64,000 nt of DNA from Dichetophora obliterata (GCA_963920525.1 OY986439.1:18261319-18325318); one strand, 5' to 3'. Counted from the first letter of the stretch, positions 1-11,598 are shown. Numbers and translations: made by a program. The notes: generated by a model not told the origin, from the letters alone.

Positions 1-12
1 TAGGTACGTTAT

Positions 13-207
13 TTAAACTGCAAGATTATTTAAAAGTTTCTTTCTGAATTTTGATGCATTGCCGGTAATTTGTATATCTCTGGGAAGTGAGTTCCAAAGC
101 CGAATTTCGTGGACAAAAAATTGTCGTTCAGACGTTAGGAAAGTATGACGTATTGGTATAAGATTATTGTTACGAACAGAACGTGAAAAACGTAACTTTT
201 GAAACAA
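13..207 (-). pseudogene. LINE ORF2 C-terminal fragment (jockey/CR1-like)
   Basis: A 64-codon open stretch on the minus strand matches the extreme C-terminus of jockey/CR1-type reverse transcriptase polyproteins. The recognisable part is the pattern R.LWNSLP..I followed by a basic FRKKLL ending. No catalytic domain is included. It may belong to the same copy as the RT fragment at 1228-1500, with the 222-1146 foldback between them, but roughly 250 residues are missing, so this is inference. The gene is dead. Confidence 0.7.
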
Positions 208-221
208 CTCTGGTGGTGACT

Positions 222-1146
222 TACAGCCCTATTCTGGCAGCTTAACTAAGCTCACCACATTAACAAAATAGTTAATATTAACAATTTGTTAAGGTGTCGT
301 ATTCTGCTGCAAATTTAAAAGCTCTTTTCCTTACAATTTTGTTAATAACAGAAAGGGTCTTAACAACGAATGAAATGTATGTGCTGAGATAGAAAATTGT
401 TGTGAAAATAATAAAAAAATACAAATTATAATATATAATTGAGTTTAAATACATTAAACTGAAAAATGGAAGAATTATTTACTTATTTTAAGTGTTGGTA
501 ATGAAATCTTGCTGTAGCCGTGGCAAATTTTTGAAGCGCTTGCAAAAACACAAGCTGCACTCGAAGCATATGTTTATATAGCGCATCTCTTCTTTCAATA
601 GGCATATCGATTTTCACCATGTATGGTGAACTTTAAAAGCTTTTTAAGCTTTTATGTTGTTAATTATTTTTAAGAATACCAGCATTTACATAACATAACA
701 ATCAGCTTAACGGAGCAGGCTGTTAGTATTTATAATTTTATGTAACATCAGAATTGCTCTAAAATTAAAAGTAAATCTAGAGGCATGTGAAAAATTTTGC
801 ACGCATGTCGCGAAACGTGAGCCGTACGCCTAAGTCCAAAAATAAATCGAGCGATGTTATTATATACAACGTTTAGTTTAGCTTTACAGCCCTATTCTGG
901 TAGTTAGCTTAACAAGAAATAGTTAAGGTGCTCTTGTTAAGCTGATTGTTATGTTATGTTAATGTTAGTATTCTCATAAATCATTTACAACATAAAAGCT
1001 TAAAAAGCTTTTAAAGTTCACCATGCATGGTGAAAATCGATATGCCTATTGAAAGAAGAGATGCGCGATATGAACAGATGCTACGAGTGCAGCTTGTGGC
1101 TTTGCAAGCGCTTGAAAAATTTGCCACGGCTACTGGAATTAAGTAA
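222..1146. mobile_element. Foldback DNA-transposon remnant with Harbinger-like ends
   Basis: TTACAGCCCTATTCTGG occurs twice in direct orientation, at about 221 and 882. A roughly 200-bp imperfect inverted repeat lies between 507-706 and 943-1145. The right arm contains a short open frame from ATG 1027 to the TAA after codon 39 (begins MVKIDMPIERRD); the left arm holds a diverged inverted copy of the same peptide. TTA next to CAGCC is compatible with PIF/Harbinger, which duplicates TWA, but no outward-facing right terminus is visible. I read it as two overlapping or rearranged copies of one family. Confidence 0.5.
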
Positions 1147-1227
1147 GTTTTTGCTAATTGCATTCTAATATTAACAGGCGTGAAGTATCCGTACAAGTAT
1201 ACCGTACACTTTACCAATGAATTTATT

Positions 1228-1500
1228 TATATGACAATTCCACGTTAAACATCGGTTGAACGTAGTCCCTAAGTTTTTTTGCATGGTCGACAAATTGTAT
1301 TTCTGTACAGTTTATTTTAATGCTGGGGATAGAGCTTAGGTCAAATCGACTTTTATGAATGACAATGCTTTTTGACTTAGCTGGATTGAGGCAAAGCCCA
1401 TTCTTCGATGCCCAATTGTAAATATTTTTTAAGTCAAGACGGAGCTTGTCAATGCACTCTTCGCAATCTGAGGGCTTAGAGTTTATATATATTATGGCAA
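1228..1500 (-). pseudogene. LINE reverse transcriptase fragment (palm/thumb)
   Basis: The minus strand reads without a stop through about 90 codons resembling the region just after the YADD box in jockey-type RTs. It has a helix with DKLRLDLKNIYNWASKNGL, then the LNPAKSK motif, then a stretch resembling AKKLRDYV. This is RT motif 6-7; the catalytic aspartates themselves are missing. The fragment abuts the start of the transposase-like gene at about 1502, which suggests a truncated LINE used as an insertion site, or a deletion junction. Confidence 0.7.
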
Positions 1501-1501
1501 C

Positions 1502-2798
1502 ACTTTAAAGGTTTTCTTTGTGCTAGGAGCAGTGGTAGGTGATAATCTCAGTTTAAACAGCATATTAGGATATTCAAGATCTTTCAATTCCCATTCGTTT
1601 TGCAGAGCATGCAAGTCTGATAAGTCATTGTCTCGTATATCTTGTCAAGAACATACACATTTGTTAAGAAATAAAAATAGCTACCAAGACGATCTTTCAC
1701 AAAATAATCCATCCGCAACAGGTGTGCTTGAGGAGTGTAATTTCAATGACATAAAATCTTTCCATGTAACACAAAATTTTGTATTTGATGCTATGCACGA
1801 TTTGCTTGAAGGAATTGTTATGTATGATTTATGCAATGTACTCCTTCAACTTATGAATAATAACATCATTACTCTTCAGCAGCTAAATAGTAGGAAAGAC
1901 TTGTTTTCTTATGGAAAATCTGAAATAAAAAACATTTCTCCACCTATACAGGAATCAAAAATAAAGTCCATGAATTTAAAAATGACTGCACGAGAGTATT
2001 GGACATTTTAACATTTCCTTCCTCTTATGATGATAGGAGATTTGATTCCAAGAGAGAATAAATATTGGGAGTTGTTGTTATTTCTTATCGAAATTGTGGA
2101 CATGATTTTGCGACCAGAATTCGATCAAAAAAAAAATATTGATCTTCTCAAAAACTTATTCAAGATCATCATTATTTGTATATTTCTTCATTTGGGGAAA
2201 CGTTAAAACCAAAGCACCATTTCCTCACCCATTATCCAACATCAATTGAACAATGTGGTCCTTTGAAAAAATTTGGTGTTTTAAGTTCGAGGCAAAGCAC
2301 CGTTAATCTAAAATATATGCAAGAAGTATAACCTCTCGAGTGAATCTCCCATTAACACTAAGTAAAAAAGCTTGCTTAAAATTCTCAGAATTTCAAATAA
2401 AATATGAAAATGGATTTCCAAAAACAGTCCTACAAATCAACGCTTTTAAATACTACTCTTTAAATGAATTACCTTTTTTCCACGATGTTATAGAATCAGT
2501 TGCATTACCTGGGACCTATAAAATGCCAGACAAAGTTCTGTACAATCAAAAATCTTATAAAACCAAAGATTTTTTAACATGTGCCCTTGAAAATATTAAA
2601 CTGTTTCAAGTTATGGCATTTTTAAGTAACACAAATGAAACTAATCTTTTCGTTGTTTGTAATCAAATAGAAATAAGAATTTTTGATAGACATTTTCAAT
2701 CATTTGGGGTTGGTAAAAAATTTAACAGATCAGTTTATATTAAAAATATAAAGTACTTTACGAGCCCCAATAGAGGGCTTTTTTATAAATACAATTAA
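1502..2798 (+). pseudogene. Broken transposase-like protein (Tnp2-like MHD motif)
   Basis: Three blocks on the plus strand form one gene. Block 1 (1502-2011) has a CxxC-type segment (SFCRACKSD) and the motif FDAMHDLLEGIVMYDL. After a stop at 2009 the same frame continues (LIPRENKYW, then KPKHHFLTHYP and GPLKKFG near 2200-2280). A frameshift near 2300 leads to a third block beginning TSRVNLPLTLS and running to a stop at 2796. The D-x-MHD..EG motif followed by a KHHF..HYP...GPL block is shared by transposon-derived arthropod proteins with some resemblance to CACTA/EnSpm Tnp2. I am not certain of the superfamily. At least one nonsense codon and one frameshift make it inactive. No N-terminus is visible. 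Confidence 0.6.
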
Positions 2799-2845
2799 TA
2801 ATGGGAAAACATATTTTAGAAACAAATATTTTTGAATTTAATTTT

Positions 2846-3245
2846 TTTAATAATTACGCTGCCTTACAAAATTCTATCTACATCTTAAGTAATTTTATTA
2901 CAAAATGAAGAACTTTAAATTCTTTTCTTTAAAACAATATGTAATACAAATATATATTTATTTTATTTAATTTCAAAAAATGTATATTTAAAAATAAAAA
3001 CAAAAATACATATACATTTTAAATTTATGAATTTATTTTTTCCCAAAAATTACACTGCTTTCCAAAACTGAAATTTAAAATTTAAATTTTTTTTAACAAT
3101 TACACTGCCTTACAAAATTCGAGCTTTATCTTAACTTATTTTTATTACAAAATCAAAAATCTTTCTTTAATACATTATATAATACATATATTTATTTATT
3201 TATATTAAATTTTAAAAAATGTAAAATTATAAAGAAAATCATAAA
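2846..3245. repeat. Imperfect direct repeat, offset about 246 bp
   Basis: An AT-rich unit beginning near ATTACRCTGCCTTACAAAATTC at 2853 recurs at about 3100, followed both times by similar sequence for about 140 bp (TTATTACAAAAT, then ATATATTTATTTAT). A third partial start (TTACACTGCTTTCCAAAAC) sits at 3050. It may be the 3' flank of the preceding transposase-like gene. No coding signal is present. Confidence 0.45.
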
Positions 3246-3520
3246 TATATATCAAATTTAATATAAATTAATATACAAAAAAAGCAAGTGTATTTTTACT
3301 GATTGCAATACATTTCAAAATTAGGTTTTAAAGAATTATTTTTGGTTAATATTTTCAGACAATTGCATTATTATTTCAAACAATGCATGGTTTGAATAAA
3401 CCTTTTTCTGCTTAATTTATTCAAAGAAGTCAGAGCTTCAACGGAATGAAACTTTCTTAAAATAAACAACATTTTGTTTGGTTTTTCTCTTCTGGAAACA
3501 AAGATATTTTTGTTTAATTT

Positions 3521-3890
3521 ATTCAAGCACGAAATAGTTTAAAACAACCTAAAAACTTCACGAAATAAAAACATTTTTGTTCAGTTTATTCAAGCACGAA
3601 TTTGCTTAAAACAACCCAAAAACGTCATGAAGTAAGAACATTTTTGTTCAGTTTATTCAAGCACAAATTAGCTTAAAAGAACCCAAAAACGTCATGAAAT
3701 AAGAATATTTTTGTTCAGTTTAGTCAAGCACGAATTTGTTGAAAACAACCAAAAAACCAAATGAAAGGATAATCTTATTGTTCAGCTTATTCAAGCACGA
3801 AATTGCTTAAAGCAACCCAAAAACGTCATAAAATAAGAATCTTTTTGGTCAGTTTATTCGAGCATTAAATTGTTTAAAACAGCCCAAAAA
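3521..3890. repeat. 67-bp tandem repeat, about 5.5 units
   Basis: The anchor ATTCAAGCAC (or a one- or two-base variant) starts at 3521, 3588, 3655, 3722, 3789 and 3856, a period of exactly 67 bp each time. Each unit continues with a variant of AAACAACCCAAAAACGTCA and ATTTTTGTTCAGTTT. Units differ by several substitutions each, so the array is old or evolving. It lies just downstream, in LINE orientation, of the 3930-5225 fragment and could be that element's 3' end or an independent minisatellite. Confidence 0.85.
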
Positions 3891-3929
3891 CGTGCTCGAT
3901 GCTATTTCAAGCATGTTTTGTCACAATTT

Positions 3930-5223
3930 AAGCTTCAATTTGTTTATTTTTTTCTTAGTGTACAATTGAACGTCATCAGCGTACAAATGAATATTGCAGT
4001 ATTGTGGAATTTTTACTATGTAGTTGATATACATGTTGATATACAAACTGAGAAATTGAACAAGTTTGTAAGTTTTAAGCACAATAACTTGTGATCTACC
4101 GTATCAAACACCTTAGAGTGGTCGAGTAGAGTTAAAAAAAAACGTTGTTGTTGTCTAAGGCTTCACGAATTTCTTCTGACACTTTTATTAAAGCTGTGGT
4201 GCAACCTTTTTTGGCCCTAAAACCTGACTGTTTTTCAGTAATCAGTGAGTTCTGATTGATAAAATAACTTATTTGAGTATATAAGATGCGCTCAAAAACT
4301 TTAGATAAGAATGGTAATATATCAATTGGGCGATATTCAGAAGCACTCTTAGGCAATGGGATTATTTTAGCAGATTTCCAGCAATCAGGGAAAGTTGAGC
4401 ATGTTAAAGAGAAGTTAAAAATGTGTGTTATGTAAGGCAGTATGGTTGGAAGAAGCGCCTTCAGGAACACGGGGTGCATATCATCGAATCCTGTCGCATT
4501 AGATTTTACTGTCAAAACACATCTTAAAACTTCAATCTGGTCAACGCAGCTAAAACTAAAAGTTTGTAGATTTACTGAAAAGGTGTTGTGTGTGTAATCA
4601 GAAATATCGGCAGAAGGAGTGTTTATATTGGCAAATTGTTCGTTGACTTCGTTTACTGAACATGTGTCTATGGATAAGTGGTTTTTTTTGTTAATGCCAA
4701 CTTCTCGTATAAGTTTCCATTCTTGCATTGAGCTAATCGCATAGTTGAATTTGGATTCGTAGAATTTAGTTTTAACAGTTCGTCTTATTTTCTGAAAACT
4801 CATGTGCATTTCTGTAGTTTTGAATTGTTTCCAGCGATTGTAAGCGCTATTTCTTTCTGAAATCATTAATTCAATTTCACGACTGAACCACGGAATTTTT
4901 GTTCCCACGGTCTTTTCTTAAGTGAACATGTCTTAGACTTCAAGTATACGAGTTTGTCATATAACCGTCAAACATTATCGTTTAAAAACAAAAGCTGTTC
5001 GTTAACACATGTCCTGCCGTAAATTTAGCTCCAGTTCGTACTTTCTACATCTGTTTTGAGTAAGTTATAGTTAATATTTTTGAAATCTCGATATAAATAA
5101 GTTTCTGGTATTTGTTTGCAAAATTTGTTTGAAGATCGAAAGTAAGAAAAATAAGATCGTGTTTAGAAAAGACACATACATTGATTTGGTCGTATAGTAA
5201 GATATTTGATAAGTCGTTTGATA
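3930..5223 (-). pseudogene. Jockey/CR1-like LINE: endonuclease tail plus RT
   Basis: From 5223 down to 4910 the minus strand encodes degenerate remains of an AP-endonuclease C-terminus (SKHDLIFLTF, the SDHD-type motif). A 258-codon open frame at 4132-4908 then encodes the linker and RT fingers, with SFPDCWKSAKIIPLPK, EYRPIDILPFLSKVFE and SGFRAKKGCTTAL. Nine T's just past 4141 put it out of frame by one base; the correct frame resumes as LTLLDHSKVFDTVDH. Between that block and a YADDVQLY box near 3985 roughly 100 residues are deleted, including the VPQGS region. It is therefore dead by frameshift and internal deletion. Such LINEs copy RNA into DNA at nicked targets. Confidence 0.85.
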
Positions 5224-5429
5224 ATTTTCTCGAAAAAAAGGCGACATTTTTTCTGCCCTCTTTCAGCCATCTTTGAGAAATTTGAATTGTTTTTTCTTTT
5301 TAGGTCAACACTTTCGCGAATAGAACACGATTCAATTTAAGAGGTCACTATTTTTATTCTCAAGAGGGCAGAATTTCCCAAAAGGGCAGAAAAATATTGC
5401 ATTTTTTCGAGAAACCAAAACGCCATTAG
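5224..5429 (-). mobile_element. About 205-bp inverted-repeat element, copy 1
   Basis: Read on the minus strand it begins CTAATGGCGTTTTGGTTTCT and matches the plus strand of 16278-16482 over nearly its full length, including TTTCTGCCC.TTTGG, a conserved TTGAATCGTGTT core and a closing TTTTTTTCGAGAAAA. One end is eroded relative to the other copy. It separates two LINE fragments on the minus strand. Confidence 0.7.
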
Positions 5430-5443
5430 ATTGAAAATATAAC

Positions 5444-6005
5444 TCAGAACATCAGAAACATGAAAAAAATGTGTTTTAGTGCTAGATTGGAGATATTGTC
5501 AAAAGCAACAGAAGAAGATATTTTTAGAGAAGATATTAATTTGTGTACATCAAAAGCTGTAAATGGTTTAAAGAAAAAACTTTCTGGCTGACTATTTTCT
5601 AGGCTAACTGCGTTATCAAATACAAATGGTATATTATTATTAGTTGATTCATGATAAGAACCAATGTTGGAAGAAAACTCATTGAATAAATTCACAACTT
5701 GCAAAGGATCAAATACTCTTGCGTTATTACCAGTTAAGTCGATATCAACGGTTGAAGCATTTTTATTTAGAATTTCGTTAAAGATACGCCATTCTTTTTT
5801 GGAGTTGCCAGCATATTTAATCAAACGGCCTTGATAAAAGTTGTTGCTACACAATGGAATTTCATTCTTCGCGCTCTATACGCAATCTATCATAGTATCT
5901 TTTTAGTCTTAAGTTGTTTGGATGTCTCTTAACAAGTGCACAAATTAGACTTTTCTTTTTAATTTTTTTCAATAACGTAATGGTCATCCATGGCTTAATA
6001 CATAA
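5444..6005 (-). pseudogene. LINE fragment: endonuclease-RT linker and RT start
   Basis: The minus strand encodes KPWMTITLLKKIKKK, then after a one-base frameshift near 5868 a 136-codon stretch with KKEWRIFNEILNK, FNEFSSNIGSY and LISSLKISSSVAFDNIS. This order is typical of the region between endonuclease and RT in jockey/CR1-like ORF2, ending where RT motif 0/1 begins. It stops abruptly at 5444, next to the inverted-repeat element. It is a different copy from 3930-5223, because the domain order would otherwise be reversed. Confidence 0.8.
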
Positions 6006-6009
6006 TAAA

Positions 6010-8420
6010 TTTTTATTTTTTCATTTACAATTAGGTGCCTTTTTCCTGTCAACATTTTAAGGGTGTTGGTAAAGGCGAATAGCTTTAGAATAATATTGCA
6101 ATTGTTCTCGGAATTCAGTATTCGACCTTAATTTACACGCACAGTTTAACTGCTAACATTTTATGGCAGCTGGACAAAGGTACTTTTTCAGCAGCTCAAA
6201 TTATCGGTATAACTTTCGAACTATAAGTCAAATATCAATGAAACATATCAATGAAACTCGGTACAAACTTACTATATAAACTTTGTAAACTTATTACTTG
6301 CACTTGCACGAGTATAAAAAGCCAACAATAATAGCAATAGAAATGCTCGTGCGCGAAGAAATTATATTTTTTCTTCGTAAAAACATACATACAATTAAGT
6401 GCGATTGATTAGCATTTATTTTCAATTAAACATGATAACTCTTCCAAATTTTTAACTCTATTTACATAATTATTTCTCTTGTAGCAGCAACGCGCCTGGT
6501 TTCAGCTAGTAAGAATTATTTTTAAGGTTTTTTATAGGTATGTTGCTGTAAAGCCTTTGAGTCTTACATCATTCGTAACCTTTTAAAAGAGAAAACTACC
6601 ATAACAAATAGCTAACAATGACCATCGCTCGTAATTCTAGCTACTCAATTGCCGTTCCATCACACACTTAAAGTTAACACTTAAGCGTAGCTTTCAGTGA
6701 GGATGGTTTTGTTTTCGTTTAATGACAAGAAGGTTGAGTATGTGGTTAGCAGCTTAACTTTTTGTTATGGTTTGATGTATTCCTATGGTGGCAGGTTGTT
6801 CATGATTGAGACTGTTGATAGAAGTATGTAAAGCTACTTATCATCGAAATGGATAATAACGTAACTGGGAGCAACCAAACATCCACAATTGAGAACCAAA
6901 TGAGCTAGTAGGTTGGTGCCGATGTTCTTAAAAACAAGAAGCAGCAAGGCTTTCGAATTAGATTCTTGCTAACGAGCACTCAGACAAAGAATATTTAAGT
7001 TGTTAAGCGCTTTATACCATCAGTTTTAAAGCAGTTGCAAAGTGGGCGCAAAGTGGGCGCAAAGATGGTGCTTTGAAGAACCTTTAGTAAAGCAGCTTTG
7101 TTATTGATGAAATTTTTGGCTTTTGTTTCAGTTCGAATTTTTTTAAAAATTAATACTATAAACAATTATTTTAAAATTTTTTCCGTCATACTCAAATTTT
7201 GCCCAAAAGTCTTATACCAGAATATTTTCCTCGCTTCCCCGCCTGTTCAAGATTTATTTTCCAATATTTCGATTTTGTTTTTCACTGTGGCGTTGTGTTA
7301 TTCTATCATTAAATGGCTTTTCACATTCTGCACCAGTTTCATGAAGCAAATCGTAAAAAATCAAAGCCACCATTTTAAGTACATGGTTGTGGCTTTCATT
7401 TCACTTACGAACTTAGTTTTTTTTTTCTTTCTTTCTTGATTTCTTTCTTTTTTCTTTTTTTTTTTTTTTTGGTTCGAGTTAATTTCTCATGGCTCGCGGC
7501 TTTAACTTGATGGCTACATCGTGTTGTGCCAAAGGGTAAAGTTTTCCAATACTACGCATATAGTTTTTTAATTACATTTGTTCTCTTTCGAAAGCGGCAT
7601 TAATAAGACTCAGTAGCTGTTGGTGGTCATGAAACCGACGTACTGGCTACCCACGCCCCACTTTGTCTCTTCTGCAGACTTTCTAAATTACTTTTTAATA
7701 CGAATCAAATTGTTTAGTTTCAACTTCATTAAAGCGTTCAAACGTTGTAATTACATGTCTGCCGTTGCACTTGAAATTCTTTTAAAAGCCATGTACTCGA
7801 GGCTTGAACGTGGAAAAATGTTGAAGATGAGTTCTTTGTGCTATGTACACACATGATGTATATATTGATGTATATATTGTGTTAGAATAAATATCAATGC
7901 TACATAGAAGTCTTAATGATTTTTTTTATATTATTTTATAGATACATACCAAAATCTCATTAAATGTGTAATTAAAATCTTTGTAAAAACGTGGAAAGCT
8001 CGCTCCACATATGAGTGCCTTTGATTACCGACTTAACTAAGACTCCAAAACAATTATTTTCAAATTTTGTTTCCTCAGATATCCTAGAATAGTAGGTTTG
8101 TAGACCGTTAATGTGAAGTTATTGAAAAGAAACAAGGCACACATCGAGAAAATTAAAGCATGAATTTCTAAAAAGATAAGTCGGCAATAATTGCAAAAAT
8201 TTAAACTGACTGTATTTACATATTAATTATGAGGAGTTAAAGAAAATAAATTGATGAATTTATAATATATTTATTTTTTAAAACTGAAAAATTAAAAAAA
8301 AGTAACCTAAGGTAACACACAAAGTAGTTAACAAGGTTAAATATTTTAAAACATGCAAAAATTAGTCTCTTAACAATGAAAGAAGTTTTTGAATAACAAT
8401 TAAGCACACCATAACTTTAA
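6010..8420. other. No gene recognised; AT-rich
   Basis: The first 120 bp may be a further eroded extension of the adjacent LINE fragment. A short direct repeat (AAAGTGGGCGC twice) lies near 7042 and a T/C-rich run at 7420-7470. Open frames at 7098-7439 and 7620-7856 have skewed composition and no motif I recognise, so I do not call them. Confidence 0.6.
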
Positions 8421-8637
8421 GGGCCAGTTTTTCAGTGCGAGTTTAAATTCTACTCAAATTAAACCAAGCTTAGCTCCCAAAGTTGAACGTTTAAACTCGA
8501 TTTAGGCAAAAAAGAAACACATTATATGATAACGAATGCTAAAATAGCTAGTTAAACCAAGTTTAAACGTCCAATTTTGGTGAGTTAAGCGAGGTTTAAT
8601 TTAACTAAAGTTTACGCTCGCACTGAAAAACTGGCCC
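8421..8637. mobile_element. 217-bp Harbinger-type MITE with TAA duplication
   Basis: The element begins GGGCCAGTTTTTCAGTGCGA and ends with its reverse complement; the inverted arms run about 90 bp each with scattered mismatches. TAA flanks both sides (8418-8420 and 8638-8640). GGGC ends plus a TWA target duplication are characteristic of PIF/Harbinger MITEs. No coding capacity is present, so it would depend on a transposase encoded elsewhere. Confidence 0.88.
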
Positions 8638-8838
8638 TAAGACATAGCATTTAGATAACTAGAAAAAACTTAACTCCTCAGTGAAGTTCCGAACCATAAT
8701 AAAAAAATGGGGATAATAAATAATAGGTTTCTTTCGCACTTTTCATTTAAAATCTAGTAAAATACGAAACTTGAGAAAGTAAGCATTAATCTTCCCAGAA
8801 GATTCATAAAACATAAAAAGTACCGGAACGCTTTAAAG

Positions 8839-8935
8839 TACACGGAGATAATTAATTTGCTTGAATCAAGCAGCAAAAATTTGCTCAATCACTATGTGAT
8901 TTTACAAAAATATTGCTAAATTGATATCACTCCTC
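8839..8935 (+). mobile_element. Solo 5' end of the TACACGGAG TIR family
   Basis: TACACGGAGATAATTAATTT, followed by GCTTGAATCAAGCA and a TGCTC.ATCA..TGTGATTT block, matches the left end of the complete element at 34374-35286. No matching right end is visible downstream, so this is a truncated copy. Confidence 0.6.
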
Positions 8936-10011
8936 ATTTATTTAGAACAAACCAAAATTTGTCATAGAAGAGAATGATTTACGCTCTCACTCAGTGCGAA
9001 AAAAATGTCAGCATATCAGCAGTAAATGGACACATAACGTAACCAATTATTTCTTATATACAACATAGCTTAGAGGCCTTTAAAACCTGTTTCCTATTCT
9101 CAATTTCATTCGTTTGGTTATGGCCGCTAAAACACTGATGACATCTACCTTACACAGTAAGCGACGATGGGAGTAGGTGTGCTGCTTATGAAGCACAAGA
9201 AAGGTAAACAAACAAGGATCGACTCAGTTGTTCCGATGGAAAATCTCCAACTAATTACTAGTTACAAGATGCTATAAGTAGAGCTAAGTCAAACTTAGTT
9301 TAGGCATATGGTAATTTCTTCCGCGACTGAGAAATGAAATGTTAGTAAAAATTCATATTGTGAAAGTACTGAGAGCTGAGCTGAATTAAAAGTATAAGAA
9401 TTACTCGTATACTACAAAGTTTAATTCAATTTTTTTTAATTTTTAAAGTCCTAAATAACACCTTAAATATTTTCTATACCAATTATATAAATAACACTAA
9501 AAAAAATGTGTAATTCTGTGAAGGGAAAAATCTGTAACGTAAAGTGTCATATTGTGCTTTGTATATAAAAAATTAGAAAAGATTTTTCAACGAAATAATT
9601 ATAAATGTATATCACAACATTATTCCAAATAATATAAAAAAAACTTTGAGAAAAAAAACTCGTGCACACTTGGCACATTTTTTCGTTTATATTGATGCAG
9701 GCAAAAACCACTTCTATTTTTTGTATCGCAAACGCGTCCTTTTTTGTTTGCTTATATCTTTGGATAATACTTTCTATCGCTTCCACCTTTTACACTAAAT
9801 ATAGTACTACTAGAGTGCTATCCAAAAATAAGAACAGGACAAAAAAAATTTCAATTTTTCTTAGCTTTTTTAATTTTCAACACCAAAAAAGGCGAACAAA
9901 CGTTGCATGCGTGACGATGGAAATTTCCATATACAAACAGAAACTTATGACGCTTGAAATATAAGTTCTGTTCAAAGTAGAAAATTTAATATATTATTTT
10001 AGTAATTAGAC
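8936..10011. other. No gene recognised; AT-rich
   Basis: I see no coding motif or ordered repeat. Opposing open frames at 9547-9786 and 9662-9964 overlap each other and are low in complexity, so they are treated as chance. Confidence 0.55.
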
Positions 10012-10693
10012 TGTGCATGAATCGTTCACTTTTTTTTGCAAACTAAGCTAGGGACATATCATTTCAGCATAATTCGAGGATGTTGAATTTAATGGCCTTT
10101 ACCGTTTTTTTAATTCTTTATCTCTTTTTCGAGAAATTGAAGGTTCAAGGTCAAGTACATGTTGATGCAGTTTTTGCTAGAAAAACGTTTTTCTCGTTAA
10201 CTTTATAGTACTTTTCTCGTTAACTTTCATGTCAATTAGTGAAACATTAAGAATTACCTGGAGAATAATTTCTTAAAACAGTTTAACCCTCGAAACCCAA
10301 CCCTTATGGTCCAAATTGTCCTCATAAATCAAAAAACCCTTTTTTTCATATAAAAGCTTTGTTAAAACAAAAACAAGTAAGCTTTTTTTCGGAAAAATAT
10401 TCCCCTGATATAGTGGCGCTAAATGAAATTAAAATTTAAACCAAATTAGCTAACCTTAGGATGCTTCCTCATGTAAATTCCAACAAATGTCTCCTAAGAG
10501 AGCATCTACATTTTTACCACTGTACAAATGCTTGAGTCTCGCCGTCATCTGATGGAAATGTTTATCATGCTCATCAGATTCGTCATAAGAAACTAATTAC
10601 TCAAAATTTTTCCTCGGTTAAGTAGTATGAAAATAAAGAAAGTTGGGTGTTTACATGATTTTAAATTTCATTCTCAAACATTTATTTTTTACA

Positions 10694-11074
10694 GGAATAC
10701 TAAATGGAACCGATATTCGTCGCTTATTGAAGTATAAGCAATTTAAACTATCTCTCAGCCATAATGAGTTGTTGACATGGGATTGTGTCAAAGCGGTTAT
10801 TAAAATTGTTCTAGGAATTCTTCGATCCGACGATTGGAGCTTAAACATTGACAGAATGCTTACCGCTTTCCATACTTTAAATGTAAGAATATCCACGCTG
10901 CCACGCTGAAAAATTAGGACAATCCAGGGACGAATCTGATGAGCATGGCGAACGTTTACATCAGGTGACGGCGAGACTCGAGCACTTGTACAGTGGTAAT
11001 AAACTAGATGCTCTCTTAGGAGACATTTGTTGGAATCTACATGAAGAAGCAGAAGAAACAGATGTATCAATCTG
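10694..11074 (+). pseudogene. C-terminal exon of an unclassified transposon-associated protein
   Basis: After a pyrimidine-rich TTTTTTACAG acceptor at 10694 the plus strand encodes GILNGTDIRRLLKYKQF, a W-containing helix and IDRMLTAFHTLNVR. It then breaks frame near 10890 and resumes as EKLGQSRDESDEHGERLHQ, LEHLYSGNKLDALLGDICWNL to a stop at 11072-11074. The tail pattern SDE.GER.HQ, then Y.G, then a (G/D)..CW motif is a recurrent feature, from memory, of a large group of uncharacterised arthropod proteins that behave like transposon genes. I cannot name a superfamily. The segment corresponding to the usual MSLKIHFLHSH block is missing, so the gene is broken. It lies in the loop and inner right arm of the palindrome. 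Confidence 0.55.
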
Positions 11075-11598
11075 AGAAAATAAAGAAACACATGTATGAA
11101 AAACTTAGTTCTAATACCTTTCAGGTCGTTTTAGGGACACAGAAGGTTAGCTAATTTGGTTTAAATTGTAATTTCATTTAGCGCCACTTTATTTATTTAT
11201 TTATTTTTATTTATTTAAGTAATCATAAGTACAATAAGAGCTATGCTCTTTTATAGTACAACATAAATGCATAAATATAATTAATTTACATTAAATTTAA
11301 TTAAAATTAATATTAAAATTTCAATAAAAATGAAAATGAAAATGAATAATTTTATATTAAAAATTTGAAATTAAAGTTAAAGTTAAAAACTAAAAATGAA
11401 GTATAATAACAACTGTTTAAAACAGAATCAAAAATAATGACCTTAATTTTTAAATAATATTGGCTTTATGCTATTTTTTTATTTAAAGAATATAAAAAAT
11501 AAAAAGAAATTAAGTTAAGTTAAGATTGAGAAAAGTTGCTGATACAAATAATAGATACAGAATAGATAACATAGAGAAGTAAGGAAGTAAAAAGCTAT

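Noticed and set aside
3521..3890. Regular 67-bp repeat as a possible CRISPR array
   Set aside because: The whole unit repeats; there are no variable spacers between conserved repeats.
7098..7439. 113-codon open frame on the plus strand
   Set aside because: Strongly biased towards Phe/Leu/Ile from a T-rich stretch; no motif, and it runs into a poly-T tract.
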